DNA of 64,000 nt from CAKSQF01 sp964582375 (GCA_964582375.1 CAZORL010000001.1:62001-126000); one strand, 5' to 3'. Positions 42,322-51,093 are shown, counted from the stretch's first letter. A program made the numbers and translations. Notes: generated from the letters alone by a model not told the origin.

Positions 42322-42364
42322 AACATCTCCTCGAGCTGCGGTGTGACAGCGTCGAGGAGATGTT
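42322..42364. terminator. Bidirectional terminator between the broken gene and oadG
   Basis: AACATCTCCTCGA (42322-42334) pairs with TCGAGGAGATGTT (42352-42364), with an inner GCTG/CAGC. T-rich tails follow on both strands, so it can end both the pit-oadG operon and the opposing transcript. Confidence 0.85.
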
Positions 42365-42384
42365 TTGTTGTTATGTGTAATAAG

Positions 42385-42519
42385 TTACCCGCGCGGCTTT
42401 GTCAGCTCGCGGAGCAGGATGACCGACAGGATGATTACTGCCGTTACAATAAAGACTCCGAGAAATCCGTTGCCCATAACGGGAAGTGCTTTCATGAAAT
42501 ATTCTGTATTAAGATTCAT
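42385..42519 (-). CDS. oadG: OadG-like small subunit of a sodium-pump decarboxylase
   Basis: A 44-residue single-span membrane protein. It begins MNLNTEYFMKALPVMGNGFL, has one hydrophobic helix (about 17-36) and ends with a charged tail (RELTKPRG). The ATG at 42519 has an ideal AAGGAGGATC site. It starts 18 bases after the oadB gene and is followed by a terminator. Position, topology and the N-terminal MGNGFLGVFIV pattern match OadG-related small subunits that accompany OadB. Full OadG proteins are about twice as long and have a metal-binding tail; this one is short. It is below usual gene-calling length. Confidence 0.75.
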   Translation of the reverse strand: MNLNTEYFMKALPVMGNGFLGVFIVTAVIILSVILLRELTKPRG

Positions 42520-42536
42520 GTGTCAGATCCTCCTTA

Positions 42537-43652
42537 TTAAAGCATTTTCTCAACCATGGACAGAACAAGTCCGCCCGCGATGACCGATGCGATCTGTCCG
42601 GATACGTTTACGCCGATCGAGTGCATGAGAAGGAAGTTCTGGTTGTCTTCCTTCTGACCCATCTTGTGAACGACACGCGCCGACATGGGAAATGCCGATA
42701 TGCCCGCCGCACCGATCATGGGATTCATCTTTTTGTCCTTCGGCAGGAACAGATTGATTAATTTGGCAACCAAAACACCTCCCGCAGTATCGAAAATGAA
42801 GGCTATAAGTCCGAGTCCGATTATTATGAGCGTCTCTTTCGTAAGGAAAGCGTCTGCTTGCATCTTGGTCGAGATCGTCAGACCAAGGAAAAGCGTGATC
42901 AGATTTGCAAGTACCTTCTGTGCCGTTTCGGAAAGTGCATCAAGCACACCGCACTCGCGAATGAGGTTGCCGAACATCAAAAATCCGACCAAAGCCACGC
43001 TCTGCGGAGATACGAGTCCCGCAATGACCGTGATAATTATCGGGAACAGGATCTTTGTGAGCTTCGATACCGATTTCGGCTTGTAAGGCATTCTGATCAG
43101 CCGCTCCTTCTTTGTTGTGAGGAGCTTGATAACAGGCGGCTGTATGATCGGGACGAGTGCCATGTATGAGTATGCGGCGACCATGATCGCACCGACATAT
43201 TTCGAGCCGAGCGTCTGTGCGACAAAGATCGATGTCGGTCCGTCTGCCGCGCCGATGATGCCGATCGACGCTGCGTCTTTGATGTCAAAGCCGAGCAGGG
43301 AGGCAAGTCCGATCGTGAAGAATATGCCAAACTGCGCGGCGGCACCGAAGATCATGAGCTTCGGATTGGTCAGCAATGGCTCAAAGTCGATCATTGCACC
43401 GATGCCGACAAAGAGGAGCAGCGGAAAAAGCTCGTTTGCTATGCCCGCATTGAACAGTACGTCGATCGGTCCCTCGGGCCCGACAGCTCCCGAAAAGGGA
43501 AGATTTACAAGTATCGTGCCGAATCCGAGCGGAAGCAGGAGAGTCGGCTCCATGTCGAATTTTATCGCAAGGAATATGAGTGCCGCACCGATCGCCCACA
43601 TTACCGCTTGTTGCCATGTGACGTTTAATACATTTGAAAAAAGATCTGCCAT
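42537..43652 (-). CDS. oadB: Sodium-translocating decarboxylase beta subunit
   Basis: The 371-residue membrane subunit of oxaloacetate/methylmalonyl-CoA/glutaconyl-CoA decarboxylase pumps, where decarboxylation of carboxybiotin is coupled to Na+ export. About eleven helices are visible. Conserved features are GIIGAADGPTSIFVAQ with the key Asp137, NLIRECGVLDALSETAQ, ISTKMQADAFL and NPMIGAAGISAFPMSARVV (Asn310-Pro311). No carboxyltransferase alpha subunit or biotin carrier is nearby, so the partner is encoded elsewhere or the subunit has another job. It follows the DUF47 gene by 24 bases, placing it in the pit operon. Confidence 0.93.
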   Translation of the reverse strand: MADLFSNVLNVTWQQAVMWAIGAALIFLAIKFDMEPTLLLPLGFGTILVNLPFSGAVGPEGPIDVLFNAGIANELFPLLLFVGIGAMIDFEPLLTNPKLMIFGAAAQFGIFFTIGLASLLGFDIKDAASIGIIGAADGPTSIFVAQTLGSKYVGAIMVAAYSYMALVPIIQPPVIKLLTTKKERLIRMPYKPKSVSKLTKILFPIIITVIAGLVSPQSVALVGFLMFGNLIRECGVLDALSETAQKVLANLITLFLGLTISTKMQADAFLTKETLIIIGLGLIAFIFDTAGGVLVAKLINLFLPKDKKMNPMIGAAGISAFPMSARVVHKMGQKEDNQNFLLMHSIGVNVSGQIASVIAGGLVLSMVEKML

Positions 43653-43676
43653 GATTTGATTTGCACTTCCTTAGAT

Positions 43677-44297
43677 TTAGGTGTTCTTGATTATGACCTG
43701 CTCAATGACGTCCGCGGCATGCTCGCAAAGGTCACAACATTCTTCAAGCGCATCGTAGATCGCCTTTGTGCCGATCACCGCTCCGACATCTGTCTTTTTG
43801 GCAAACAGCTCGTGAATTGCGGCGGTGTAAAGATCGTCCGCATCGCTTTCGATATCGTTGATCTTTATCAGCTTTTCGCGGAGAAGATCGGGTTTTTTGA
43901 AGTTTTTCAGCTCTGATGCCGCATCAAGAAGAGCATGGACGCATTCGTTGACCTCGTGCGAGAGGCTGACCGCATGAGGGGGGATCTTATCCACACAGTA
44001 CATGTAAATGTCGAGGACGACCTCGTCAAGCGCGTCGGTGATGTCATCTATGATCTGAATAAGCCGCAGAATGTCTTCCTGATCGATCGGGGTGATAAAC
44101 TCGGTCGAGAGCTTGCTCATAATGTCGTGACGCACACCGTCTGCGTTGTGCTCGATGGCGTGTATTTTCGTCCTGTACTCGTCAATGCGTGTCGCCTCAA
44201 AGCCTGCAAGAATGCCTTCGAGCAGATCGGACGCCTCAACGCAGTGAGATGCCTGTGTTTTTATCAGTTCAAAATAGTTGTTGTTCTTCTTAGCCAT
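43677..44297 (-). CDS. DUF47 / PhoU-like Pit accessory protein
   Basis: A 206-residue all-helical protein of the DUF47 (TIGR00153) family, distant relatives of PhoU that bind metal ions and regulate PiT phosphate transporters. The sequence shows the acidic helix motifs expected, such as HNADGVRHDI, PIDQEDILRLIQIIDDITDALDEV and DIESDADDLYTAAIHEL. It starts 32 bases after pit, its usual partner, with AAAGGAG before the ATG. Confidence 0.9.
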   Translation of the reverse strand: MAKKNNNYFELIKTQASHCVEASDLLEGILAGFEATRIDEYRTKIHAIEHNADGVRHDIMSKLSTEFITPIDQEDILRLIQIIDDITDALDEVVLDIYMYCVDKIPPHAVSLSHEVNECVHALLDAASELKNFKKPDLLREKLIKINDIESDADDLYTAAIHELFAKKTDVGAVIGTKAIYDALEECCDLCEHAADVIEQVIIKNT

Positions 44298-44329
44298 TTT
44301 TTTGCTCCTTTTCGTTCAATAAGATTAAT

Positions 44330-45379
44330 TTACGCAAATATCATGAGGAACAGCTTTGCCATTCCAAAACCGAGAAGTCCGCACCCCGGGAAGGTGAATA
44401 CCCATGTTAGGACGAGATCCTTGACAACGCTCCAGTTGACATTTGATATCCGTCGCGCCGCTCCGACACCCATGATCGCGGTGGTCTTCGTATGAGTGGT
44501 GCTTACGGGAATGCCGGTGAGCGAGGATAACAGCAGACAAAGCGTTGCCGAAAAGTCGGCTGCAAAGCCTTGATAGGGCTTTAGCTTGACCATGTCCATG
44601 CCGACCGATTTGATTATCCTGTATCCGCCGATCGATGTACCAAGTCCCATGACCAGCGAGCAAAGCACCATCAGCCATATCGGAACATCAAAGGCGGTTG
44701 CATTACCCTGACCGTTTGCCATAGCCGCGCCGAGCAAGAATATCGCCATGAATTTTTGACCGTCCTGCGCACCATGCATGAACGCCATGGCCGCACCGCC
44801 CGCAACCTGTGCGCCCGAAAAAAATTTCTCCGATTTCAGTCTGTTCTTGCTTTTGAATATCAGAACAGTCAGCTTCGATGACAAAAATCCGAGAACGAAT
44901 CCGAGAAGGGTCGAAAGCAGGATGCCGTATATGACCTTGATCCATTCACCGCCGTTGATGCCCGAGAAGCTGTTTTGGATAGCGACAGCCGCACCCGAGA
45001 TTCCCGCGATCAGTGCGTGGCTCTCGCTGGTCGGTATGCCGAAATACCACGCGACCGTAGCCCATATGACTATCGCCGCCATCGCCGCACAAAGAGCTAT
45101 CAGCGCAAGATGCGAATCACCTCCGAAGTCTACCATATTGTATATGGTAAATGCAACCGAGGCATTGATCGATGTCATGACGAGAACTCCGAGAAAATTG
45201 AAGATCGCCGCCATGATTATCGCAGGTCTGACGCCTATTGCTCTCGTCGAGACACATGTGGCAATGGCGTTTGGTGCATCCGTCCATCCGTTGACAAGGA
45301 TGACGCCGAGCGTGAGCAGGGTCGATACCGCAAGCATGGGATTTGAGAGTACACCGCTGAAAAATTCGAAAAAGTCCAT
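44330..45379 (-). CDS. pit: PiT-family inorganic phosphate transporter
   Basis: A 349-residue transporter that moves neutral metal-phosphate complexes or sodium/proton-coupled phosphate. It has the two inverted repeats of the family: GWTDAPNAIATCVSTRAI near residue 30 and MHGAQDGQKFMAIFLLGAAM near residue 215, plus IPTSESHALIAGISGAAV and GIPVSTTHTKTTAIMGVG. About ten membrane helices. The ATG at 45379 follows GGAGGAAAAAC; an earlier in-frame ATG lies inside the riboswitch-terminator leader and was rejected. First gene of pit-DUF47-oadB-oadG. Confidence 0.93.
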   Translation of the reverse strand: MDFFEFFSGVLSNPMLAVSTLLTLGVILVNGWTDAPNAIATCVSTRAIGVRPAIIMAAIFNFLGVLVMTSINASVAFTIYNMVDFGGDSHLALIALCAAMAAIVIWATVAWYFGIPTSESHALIAGISGAAVAIQNSFSGINGGEWIKVIYGILLSTLLGFVLGFLSSKLTVLIFKSKNRLKSEKFFSGAQVAGGAAMAFMHGAQDGQKFMAIFLLGAAMANGQGNATAFDVPIWLMVLCSLVMGLGTSIGGYRIIKSVGMDMVKLKPYQGFAADFSATLCLLLSSLTGIPVSTTHTKTTAIMGVGAARRISNVNWSVVKDLVLTWVFTFPGCGLLGFGMAKLFLMIFA

Positions 45380-45401
45380 GTTTTTCCTCCGTTTTTTTCT
45401 T

Positions 45402-45454
45402 AAAAAAAGACCTTTACCGAGGCGTCGATGTCGATGCTCCTCGATAAAAGTCTT
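45402..45454 (-). terminator. Leader terminator controlling the pit operon
   Basis: AAGACTTTTATCGAGG (45454-45439 on the minus strand) pairs over 16 positions, two of them G-T, with CCTCGGTAAAGGTCTT (45422-45407), followed by a seven-base T run. The 5' arm shares bases with the closing stem of the riboswitch, so the two folds compete. Confidence 0.85.
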
Positions 45455-45532
45455 ACCATTTAAGTCCAAAGCGGGCGATGCCGTATTGACGCCGTAGACA
45501 CGGGAAAGTCCCGTCGGTTACTCCCTTTTACG
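45442..45532 (-). promoter_or_regulatory. Candidate yybP-ykoY (Mn2+) riboswitch
   Basis: The leader RNA contains, in order, the family-like motifs AAAAGGGAGTAACC (45529-45516), a hairpin GACGGGA/TCCCGT-TC, CGTCAATACG (45491-45482), GCCCGCTTTGGAC (45476-45464) and a closing stem CGTAAAAG (45532-45525) with CTTTTATCG (45450-45442). These resemble the manganese-sensing yybP-ykoY class as I remember it. Because the closing stem uses part of the terminator 5' arm, ligand binding would favour read-through (an ON switch). Not confirmed by a covariance search. Confidence 0.65.
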
Positions 45533-45575
45533 AAAGTTTTTGTAAATATCCTATCGTTCGATAAAGATCGCACCT

Positions 45576-45604
45576 ATTATAACATATTATTTTCATTTTT
45601 GCAA
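45576..45604 (-). promoter_or_regulatory. Promoter of the pit operon leader
   Basis: TTGCAA (45604-45599), 17-base spacer, TATAAT (45581-45576), placing the start about 40 bases before the riboswitch. Confidence 0.75.
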
Positions 45605-45716
45605 TAGAAATCACGAAAAAAAGTGAATTTTTTTTGGAAAAAAATGAAACGTAAGGCTTGCTGTAATTACTGTAATAAAAATCCATACCTGTTACATATT
45701 ACTTCTTACCTCAAAA

Positions 45717-45742
45717 TCGACCGAGACATACATCTCGGTCGA
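45717..45742 (-). terminator. Terminator of gpmI
   Basis: TCGACCGAGA (45717-45726) pairs perfectly with TCTCGGTCGA (45733-45742), six-base loop, with TTTTG after it on the minus strand, 14 bases past the gpmI stop. Confidence 0.8.
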
Positions 45743-45755
45743 TCAATAACGGGTA

Positions 45756-47408
45756 TTATTTTAACTCAATAATGCTCTCATCCCACATGTCGGGTGCTTC
45801 GTAGCCCATGAGATTTACGGTCGTTGCGGCAACATTTGAAAGTCCGAATTTGGCGTCGGTCTTTACGCTGTAGCGATCAGCCGAGAAATTGTCATAGATG
45901 ATGCAGGGAACGGGGTTGAGCGTATGGCTCGTCTTTGCCTTGTAAGAGCCGTCCTTGTTTTTCTTGGGCTCGCCGGTCTTTTTGTCAAGCTCGTACATCT
46001 CATCCGAGTTACCGTGATCGGCGGTGATGATAGCCGCACCGTGCATTTTGTCGATAACAGGGAGAAGTCTTGCAAGCTGGAGATCGAGTGCTTCAAGCGA
46101 GATGATCGTCGCGTCGATATTGCCGGTGTGACCGACCATGTCACCGTTGGGATAGTTTACGCGAATGAATTTGTATTTGCCCGACGAGACAAGCTCGATC
46201 ATCGCATCGGTGATCTCGGCACACTGCATCCACGGACGCTGTTCGAAGGGAATAACATCCGACGGCTTTTCGATATAGACCTCAAGCTGATCGGAGAACT
46301 TGCCCGAGCGGTTGCCGTTCCAGAAGTAGGTGACATGCCCGTATTTCTGAGTCTCGGAGATTGCCGCAACAGGGATGTCGGTGTCAGCCATATATTCGCC
46401 CATAGTGTTTGTGATCTCGGGCGGATTTACGAGATAATGCTTCGGAATGTGCAGATCGCCGTCATATTCGAGCATTCCGGCGTAATATACCTTGGGCGAT
46501 CTGATCTTGTCGAATTTGTCAAAATCATCGCCTGCGTCAAAGGTCTTCGAGATCTCGATCGCACGGTCACCGCGGAAGTTGTAGAAGACAACGCTGTCGC
46601 CGTCCTCGATAGTTCCCACGGGCTTTCCGTCTTTTGCGATGACGAAAGCGGGAAGATCCTGGTCGATCACGCCTGTCTCGGCACGATATGTGGTGATGGC
46701 ATCCTCGGCGGAGTCAAAATATCTGCCCATGCCGAGCACATGGGTCTTCCAGCCCTCCTCGACCATCGCCCAGTTTGCCTCATAGCGGTCCATGGTGATC
46801 TTCATTCGACCGCCGCCCGATGCGATGCAGACATCAAAGCCGTCATCACGCAGAGAGTCAAGAAACGCCTCGAACGGGCGAACATAATCGAGCGCGGAGG
46901 TCTCGCCTACATCTCTGCCGTCAAGCAGGATGTGTACGCGAACCTTTTTCACGCCGTCCTCTTTGGCGTGGGAGATCATCGCCTTTAAGTGATCTATGTG
47001 AGAGTGGACGTTGCCATCCGAGAAAAGTCCGATGAAATGCAGGGTAGAACCATTGCCATTTACATTCGATGTTACCTCCTGCCATGTGGTCGAGGCGAAC
47101 ATCTTGCCCTGTTCGATCGAGTTCGAAACAAGCTTTGCTCCCTGTGCGAACACCTGTCCCGCACCGAGTGCGTTGTGTCCGACCTCTGAGTTGCCCATAT
47201 CGTCATCCGAGGGAAGACCGACTGCCGTGCCGTGTGCCTTGAGCTGAACGCAGGGATAATTTGCCATGAGTTTGTCGAGTGTGGGAGTGTTTGCACGCGA
47301 TACCGCGTTGCCGGGACCTGCGGGAGCAATGCCGACGCCGTCCATTACGATCGTTACGACCGGGCCTTCCACTCCGCTGAATTTTTCGGATCTTATTAAC
47401 TTTGCCAT
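45756..47408 (-). CDS. gpmI: 2,3-bisphosphoglycerate-independent phosphoglycerate mutase
   Basis: Interconverts 3- and 2-phosphoglycerate in glycolysis using two Mn2+ ions. The 550 residues belong to the alkaline phosphatase superfamily: VTIVMDGVGIAP (first metal Asp), DDMGNSEVGHNALGAGQ with the phosphorylated Ser74, FIGLFSDGNVHSHIDHL, LLDGRDVGETSAL, NYPNGDMVGHTGN and ITADHGNSDEM. It is about 40 residues longer than the typical bacterial form, with an insertion near the C-terminus (KKTGEPKKNKDGSYKAKTSHTL, in two parts), a variant found in plants and some anaerobes. Dependence on manganese is notable next to the riboswitch-controlled pit operon. Confidence 0.95.
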   Translation of the reverse strand: MAKLIRSEKFSGVEGPVVTIVMDGVGIAPAGPGNAVSRANTPTLDKLMANYPCVQLKAHGTAVGLPSDDDMGNSEVGHNALGAGQVFAQGAKLVSNSIEQGKMFASTTWQEVTSNVNGNGSTLHFIGLFSDGNVHSHIDHLKAMISHAKEDGVKKVRVHILLDGRDVGETSALDYVRPFEAFLDSLRDDGFDVCIASGGGRMKITMDRYEANWAMVEEGWKTHVLGMGRYFDSAEDAITTYRAETGVIDQDLPAFVIAKDGKPVGTIEDGDSVVFYNFRGDRAIEISKTFDAGDDFDKFDKIRSPKVYYAGMLEYDGDLHIPKHYLVNPPEITNTMGEYMADTDIPVAAISETQKYGHVTYFWNGNRSGKFSDQLEVYIEKPSDVIPFEQRPWMQCAEITDAMIELVSSGKYKFIRVNYPNGDMVGHTGNIDATIISLEALDLQLARLLPVIDKMHGAAIITADHGNSDEMYELDKKTGEPKKNKDGSYKAKTSHTLNPVPCIIYDNFSADRYSVKTDAKFGLSNVAATTVNLMGYEAPDMWDESIIELK

Positions 47409-47497
47409 TTTATTTGTTGTCCTTTCAAATCTTTGTGCTTATATTATACACCTTGTTTGTGAACAATCTGTGTAAAAAACGCCTTTTCGGATAAATT

Positions 47498-49282
47498 TCA
47501 ACGCTTGAATTGGCTCATCCAGAGGTCGGCGTAGAATCCGCCATTTTCGAGAAGCGTTTTGTGATCACCCTGTTCGATGATGTTGCCGTCCTTCATTACG
47601 AGAATGATGTCAGCCGACCTTATCGTCGAGAGCCTGTGCGCGACGATGAATGAGGTGCGCCCCTTCATCAGCTCGGCAAAGGCGTCCTGTATCTTCATCT
47701 CGGTTCTCGTGTCGATAGAGGATGTCGCCTCGTCGAGGATCAGCATCGGCGGCAGACAGAGCATTATTCTCGTTATGCAAAGAAGCTGCTTTTGCCCTTG
47801 GGAGAGCATACCGCCGTCCTCGCCGATCTGAGTGTCATAACCGTTTGGCAGACGCTTTATAAAGCTGTGCGAGTGGGCAGCCTTTGCGGCGGCGATCACC
47901 TCGTCGTCGGTGGCATCGGGTCTGCCCATTACGATGTTTTCGCGGATAGTACCCGATTTGAGCCATGTCTCCTGAAGAACCATTCCGTAGCTTGCGCGCA
48001 GACTGTGCCTTGTGTAACTGCGTATGTCGTGACCATCGACCGAGATCGAGCCGTCGGTTACGTCATAAAATCTCATCAGAAGATTGATGAGTGTCGTTTT
48101 GCCGCATCCCGTCGGTCCGACTATTGCGACCATCTGACCGGGTTTTACAGACAGGCTGAAATCCTTGATAAGCTCCTTTTGCGGATCATAGGAAAATCTT
48201 ACATCCGAGAGGTCGAGCTTACCGTCCGCATGAGTGAGGATACGCGCGCGCTCGGCATCGGGTGTCTGCGGTGTCTCCTCGATAAGCTCAAAAAGCCTCG
48301 ATGCGCACGCAAGTGCATTCTGCAACTCTGTTATTACGCCGGTTATCTCGTTGAAGGGCTTTGTGTACTTGTTGGCATAAGAGAGAAGTGCCGAGAGTGC
48401 ACCAACCGAGAATAGATCGGGATTGCCGCTCTGAACCGCCGAAACGACAGACAGTGCTCCGACGAGCGCAACTGCGGCGTACACGACATTGTTGACAAAT
48501 CGAGTGCAGGGGTTGGTTATCGATGAAAAGAAGGTTGCACGAAGAGAATAGTTTGAGAGTCTGCCGTTGATCTCGTCAAACTTTTCGAGATTGTCCGCCT
48601 CCTTGCAGAATGCTTTCGAGACCTTCTGCCCGTCGAGCATCTCTTCGATAAATGCTGTCTGCTCGCCTCTTGTTTCGGATTGCTTTAGGAACATCGAATG
48701 TGTGCGCTCGGCAACGAATTTTGCGACAAGCAGTGAAAGCGGCGTCAAGATCACAACGATAAGTGCGATCTCAAGGCTTTGCGAGATCATAAATCCTACC
48801 GTTCCGAATATCGTCAAAACTCCGGTGAACATCTGTGTAAATCCGATCAGCAGTCCGTCGGCAAATTGATCTGCATCGGCGATCACTCGGCTGACGATAT
48901 CGCCCGCAGGATGCGAGTCGATATAGGACAGCGGAAGGCTTTGTATCTTCTTAAATGCTTCTTTTCTGACGTCTCTTACTATGTTGAAGGAGATCTTGTT
49001 GTTGATGATGTTCATCAGCCACTCTGCGGCAGCCGTGGCGACGATAATGATCGCACTCTTCATGATAACATCGGATACAGCCGCAAAATCAACATTGTCG
49101 CGTGAAATGATGGCATCTATGCCCTCGCCTATCAGCAGAGGCAGATAGAGCGTGAGAGCCACCGAAACTGCGGCGAGAATAATTGTCAGGATCAGCAATA
49201 TGCGATAGTTCTTGACATAATGCAGAACCTTTTTTATGTTCGATGAGCCGCTTTGCCCTCTTTTGTTTTTGTTCTTTTTCAT
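47498..49282 (-). CDS. ABC exporter subunit, catalytically intact half
   Basis: A 594-residue transmembrane-ATPase half transporter of the multidrug/lipid exporter class. Six helices (about 25-320) precede the nucleotide-binding domain: Walker A GPTGCGKTTLINLL, signature LSQGQKQLLCITR, Walker B MLILDEATSSID with the catalytic Glu, and the His switch IVAHRLSTIR. It overlaps the end of the partner gene by four bases, so the two are translated together as a heterodimer. Substrate unknown. Confidence 0.92.
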   Translation of the reverse strand: MKKNKNKRGQSGSSNIKKVLHYVKNYRILLILTIILAAVSVALTLYLPLLIGEGIDAIISRDNVDFAAVSDVIMKSAIIIVATAAAEWLMNIINNKISFNIVRDVRKEAFKKIQSLPLSYIDSHPAGDIVSRVIADADQFADGLLIGFTQMFTGVLTIFGTVGFMISQSLEIALIVVILTPLSLLVAKFVAERTHSMFLKQSETRGEQTAFIEEMLDGQKVSKAFCKEADNLEKFDEINGRLSNYSLRATFFSSITNPCTRFVNNVVYAAVALVGALSVVSAVQSGNPDLFSVGALSALLSYANKYTKPFNEITGVITELQNALACASRLFELIEETPQTPDAERARILTHADGKLDLSDVRFSYDPQKELIKDFSLSVKPGQMVAIVGPTGCGKTTLINLLMRFYDVTDGSISVDGHDIRSYTRHSLRASYGMVLQETWLKSGTIRENIVMGRPDATDDEVIAAAKAAHSHSFIKRLPNGYDTQIGEDGGMLSQGQKQLLCITRIMLCLPPMLILDEATSSIDTRTEMKIQDAFAELMKGRTSFIVAHRLSTIRSADIILVMKDGNIIEQGDHKTLLENGGFYADLWMSQFKR

Positions 49283-51012
49283 TTGCGATCCTCCTCCCCG
49301 TCTTCCTTCGGATATTGCGAGTAGTAGATCTCGCGGTAAACATCACAACTTGACATAAGCTCGTCGTGAGTTCCCATTCCGACCGCCTCGCCGTCGTCGA
49401 GGACGATGATCTTGTCGGCGTGCATGAGCGAAGATGTGCGTTGTGAGACGATAAACACGGTCGGTGAGTAGGGAAGTGCCCTAAGTGACGCACGCAGAGC
49501 GGCATCTGTCGCATAGTCAAGTGCCGATGCGCTGTCGTCGAGGATCAGTATCTCGGGATCTCCGACAAGTGCGCGTGCGATCGTCAGTCGCTGTCTCTGT
49601 CCGCCCGAGAAATTCTTTCCGCCCTGTGCAACAGGCGCATCAAGTCCGCCTTTTTCTTTTACAAAAGACTCAGCTTGCGCGGCTCTAAGGGCGTCCCAAA
49701 GCTCTTTGTCGGTTGCGTACCTGTCGGCAAGACAAAGATTTGATCTTATCGTTCCCTTGAACAGCTGGGCTTTTTGCATGACATAGCCTATCCTGTGGCG
49801 CAAACGGTCGGTGTCGTAGCTCTTGACATCTTTTCCGTCAATAAGAAGCTCACCGCAGGTCGAATCGTAAAAATGCGGTATCAGATTTACAAGCGAGGTC
49901 TTTCCCGAACCCGTGCCGCCGATTATGCCGATAGTCTCGCCATGTTCTGCCGAAAATGATATGCCGTCAAGCGATTTGTCTGATGCGTTCTTGTAGGTCA
50001 GCGAGACATTTCTGAATTCAATAAACGATTTGGAGTTTGACAAAACCTCGGGGGATGTGCGCTCGTCCGGTTCGTCGATCGCAAGTACTGCCGATACTCT
50101 GTTTGCGCAGGCGATGGCTTTGGTGATGGTAACGATGAGATTGGCAAGCTTTATAAGCTCGATCAGTATCTGCGACATGTAATTGTAGAGTGCGACAAGA
50201 TCGCCCTGCTCGATCGCACCCGAGTTTACCTGCTTTCCGCCGATCGACAGCAGAAACAGAACGGCGAAATTTATGATGACGTAAGTTAGGGGATTGAGCA
50301 GTGCAGAGATCTTTCCGACAAGACGCTGTGCGGAGTTGAGCAGATCGTTTCGCTTGTTGAACTCGACGATCTCACTGTCTTCTTTGCAAAAGGCGCGTAT
50401 GACGCGGACACCCGTCAGATTTTCGCGCGTTACCGACATAACACCGTCGAGATTGCTCTGCGTTCTCTTGTAAAGCGGTATCGTGATGAGCAGAATGCCG
50501 AACACAACGACCGACAGTGCGGGAATGGCGACCGCAAAGATGAGCGCCGACTTGTAATCGACTGTGAATGCCATGATCATCGCACCGAACACAATGAAGG
50601 GTGATCTGAGGAAAAGTCTCAGCGTCATGTTGATGCCCGACTGCATTTGGTTTATGTCACTCGTCATTCGGGTCATAAGCGTAGACCTGCCGAGGCGGTC
50701 AAGCGTCGAAAAGGAAAATGATTGTATCTTTTCGAACAGGGCATGACGAACCTTCGTTCCGAACCCGATCGCTGCTTTTGCGGCAAAATACTGCGCGGTT
50801 ATCGAGCAAACAAGACCGATAACGCCGAGTGCCAGCAAAATAAGGCATCTTCCAACGATAAATCCCCTGTCGCCGTTTGCGATACCTTCTTTTATGATCG
50901 ATGCGACCACAAGCGGAACAAGAAGCTCGAACGCCGCCTCAAGAAGCTTGAAAAACGGACCGAGAAGTGATTCGAGCTTGTAATCTTTCATGTATTTCAG
51001 TAATTTTTTCAT
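49279..51012 (-). CDS. ABC exporter subunit with degenerate ATP site
   Basis: A 577-residue partner of the previous gene. It has six helices then an ATPase domain with Walker A GGTGSGKTSLVNLI, signature FSGGQRQRLTIARAL, Walker B EILILDDSASALD and switch VSQRTSSLM. The catalytic Glu after Walker B is Asp and the switch His is Gln, so its own ATP site should be poorly active. One degenerate and one canonical site is the usual arrangement of heterodimeric exporters such as TM287/288. ATG at 51012, 99 bases after the ispH-S1 stop and its terminator. Confidence 0.92.
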   Translation of the reverse strand: MKKLLKYMKDYKLESLLGPFFKLLEAAFELLVPLVVASIIKEGIANGDRGFIVGRCLILLALGVIGLVCSITAQYFAAKAAIGFGTKVRHALFEKIQSFSFSTLDRLGRSTLMTRMTSDINQMQSGINMTLRLFLRSPFIVFGAMIMAFTVDYKSALIFAVAIPALSVVVFGILLITIPLYKRTQSNLDGVMSVTRENLTGVRVIRAFCKEDSEIVEFNKRNDLLNSAQRLVGKISALLNPLTYVIINFAVLFLLSIGGKQVNSGAIEQGDLVALYNYMSQILIELIKLANLIVTITKAIACANRVSAVLAIDEPDERTSPEVLSNSKSFIEFRNVSLTYKNASDKSLDGISFSAEHGETIGIIGGTGSGKTSLVNLIPHFYDSTCGELLIDGKDVKSYDTDRLRHRIGYVMQKAQLFKGTIRSNLCLADRYATDKELWDALRAAQAESFVKEKGGLDAPVAQGGKNFSGGQRQRLTIARALVGDPEILILDDSASALDYATDAALRASLRALPYSPTVFIVSQRTSSLMHADKIIVLDDGEAVGMGTHDELMSSCDVYREIYYSQYPKEDGEEDRK

Positions 51013-51058
51013 TTGTGAGACCCGGCTCCCCTATTTATGGTTTCTGATTTTCAGCATG

Positions 51059-51093
51059 AAAAAACGGCTTCCGTTAGATAACGGAAGCCGTTT
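51059..51093 (-). terminator. Terminator of the baiN-cmk-plsC-ispH/S1 operon
   Basis: AAACGGCTTCCGTT (51062-51075) pairs perfectly with AACGGAAGCCGTTT (51080-51093), four-base loop, followed by TTTTTT on the minus strand. Confidence 0.9.

Noticed and set aside
45924..46988. 354-codon plus-strand open frame opposite gpmI
   Set aside because: Antisense shadow of a well-supported enzyme gene; low-complexity mirror of its codons and no family resemblance.
47430..47460. TATAAT upstream of gpmI
   Set aside because: A good -10 is present on the minus strand but I find no -35 at 16-18 bases and no TGn extension, so it was not listed as a promoter.
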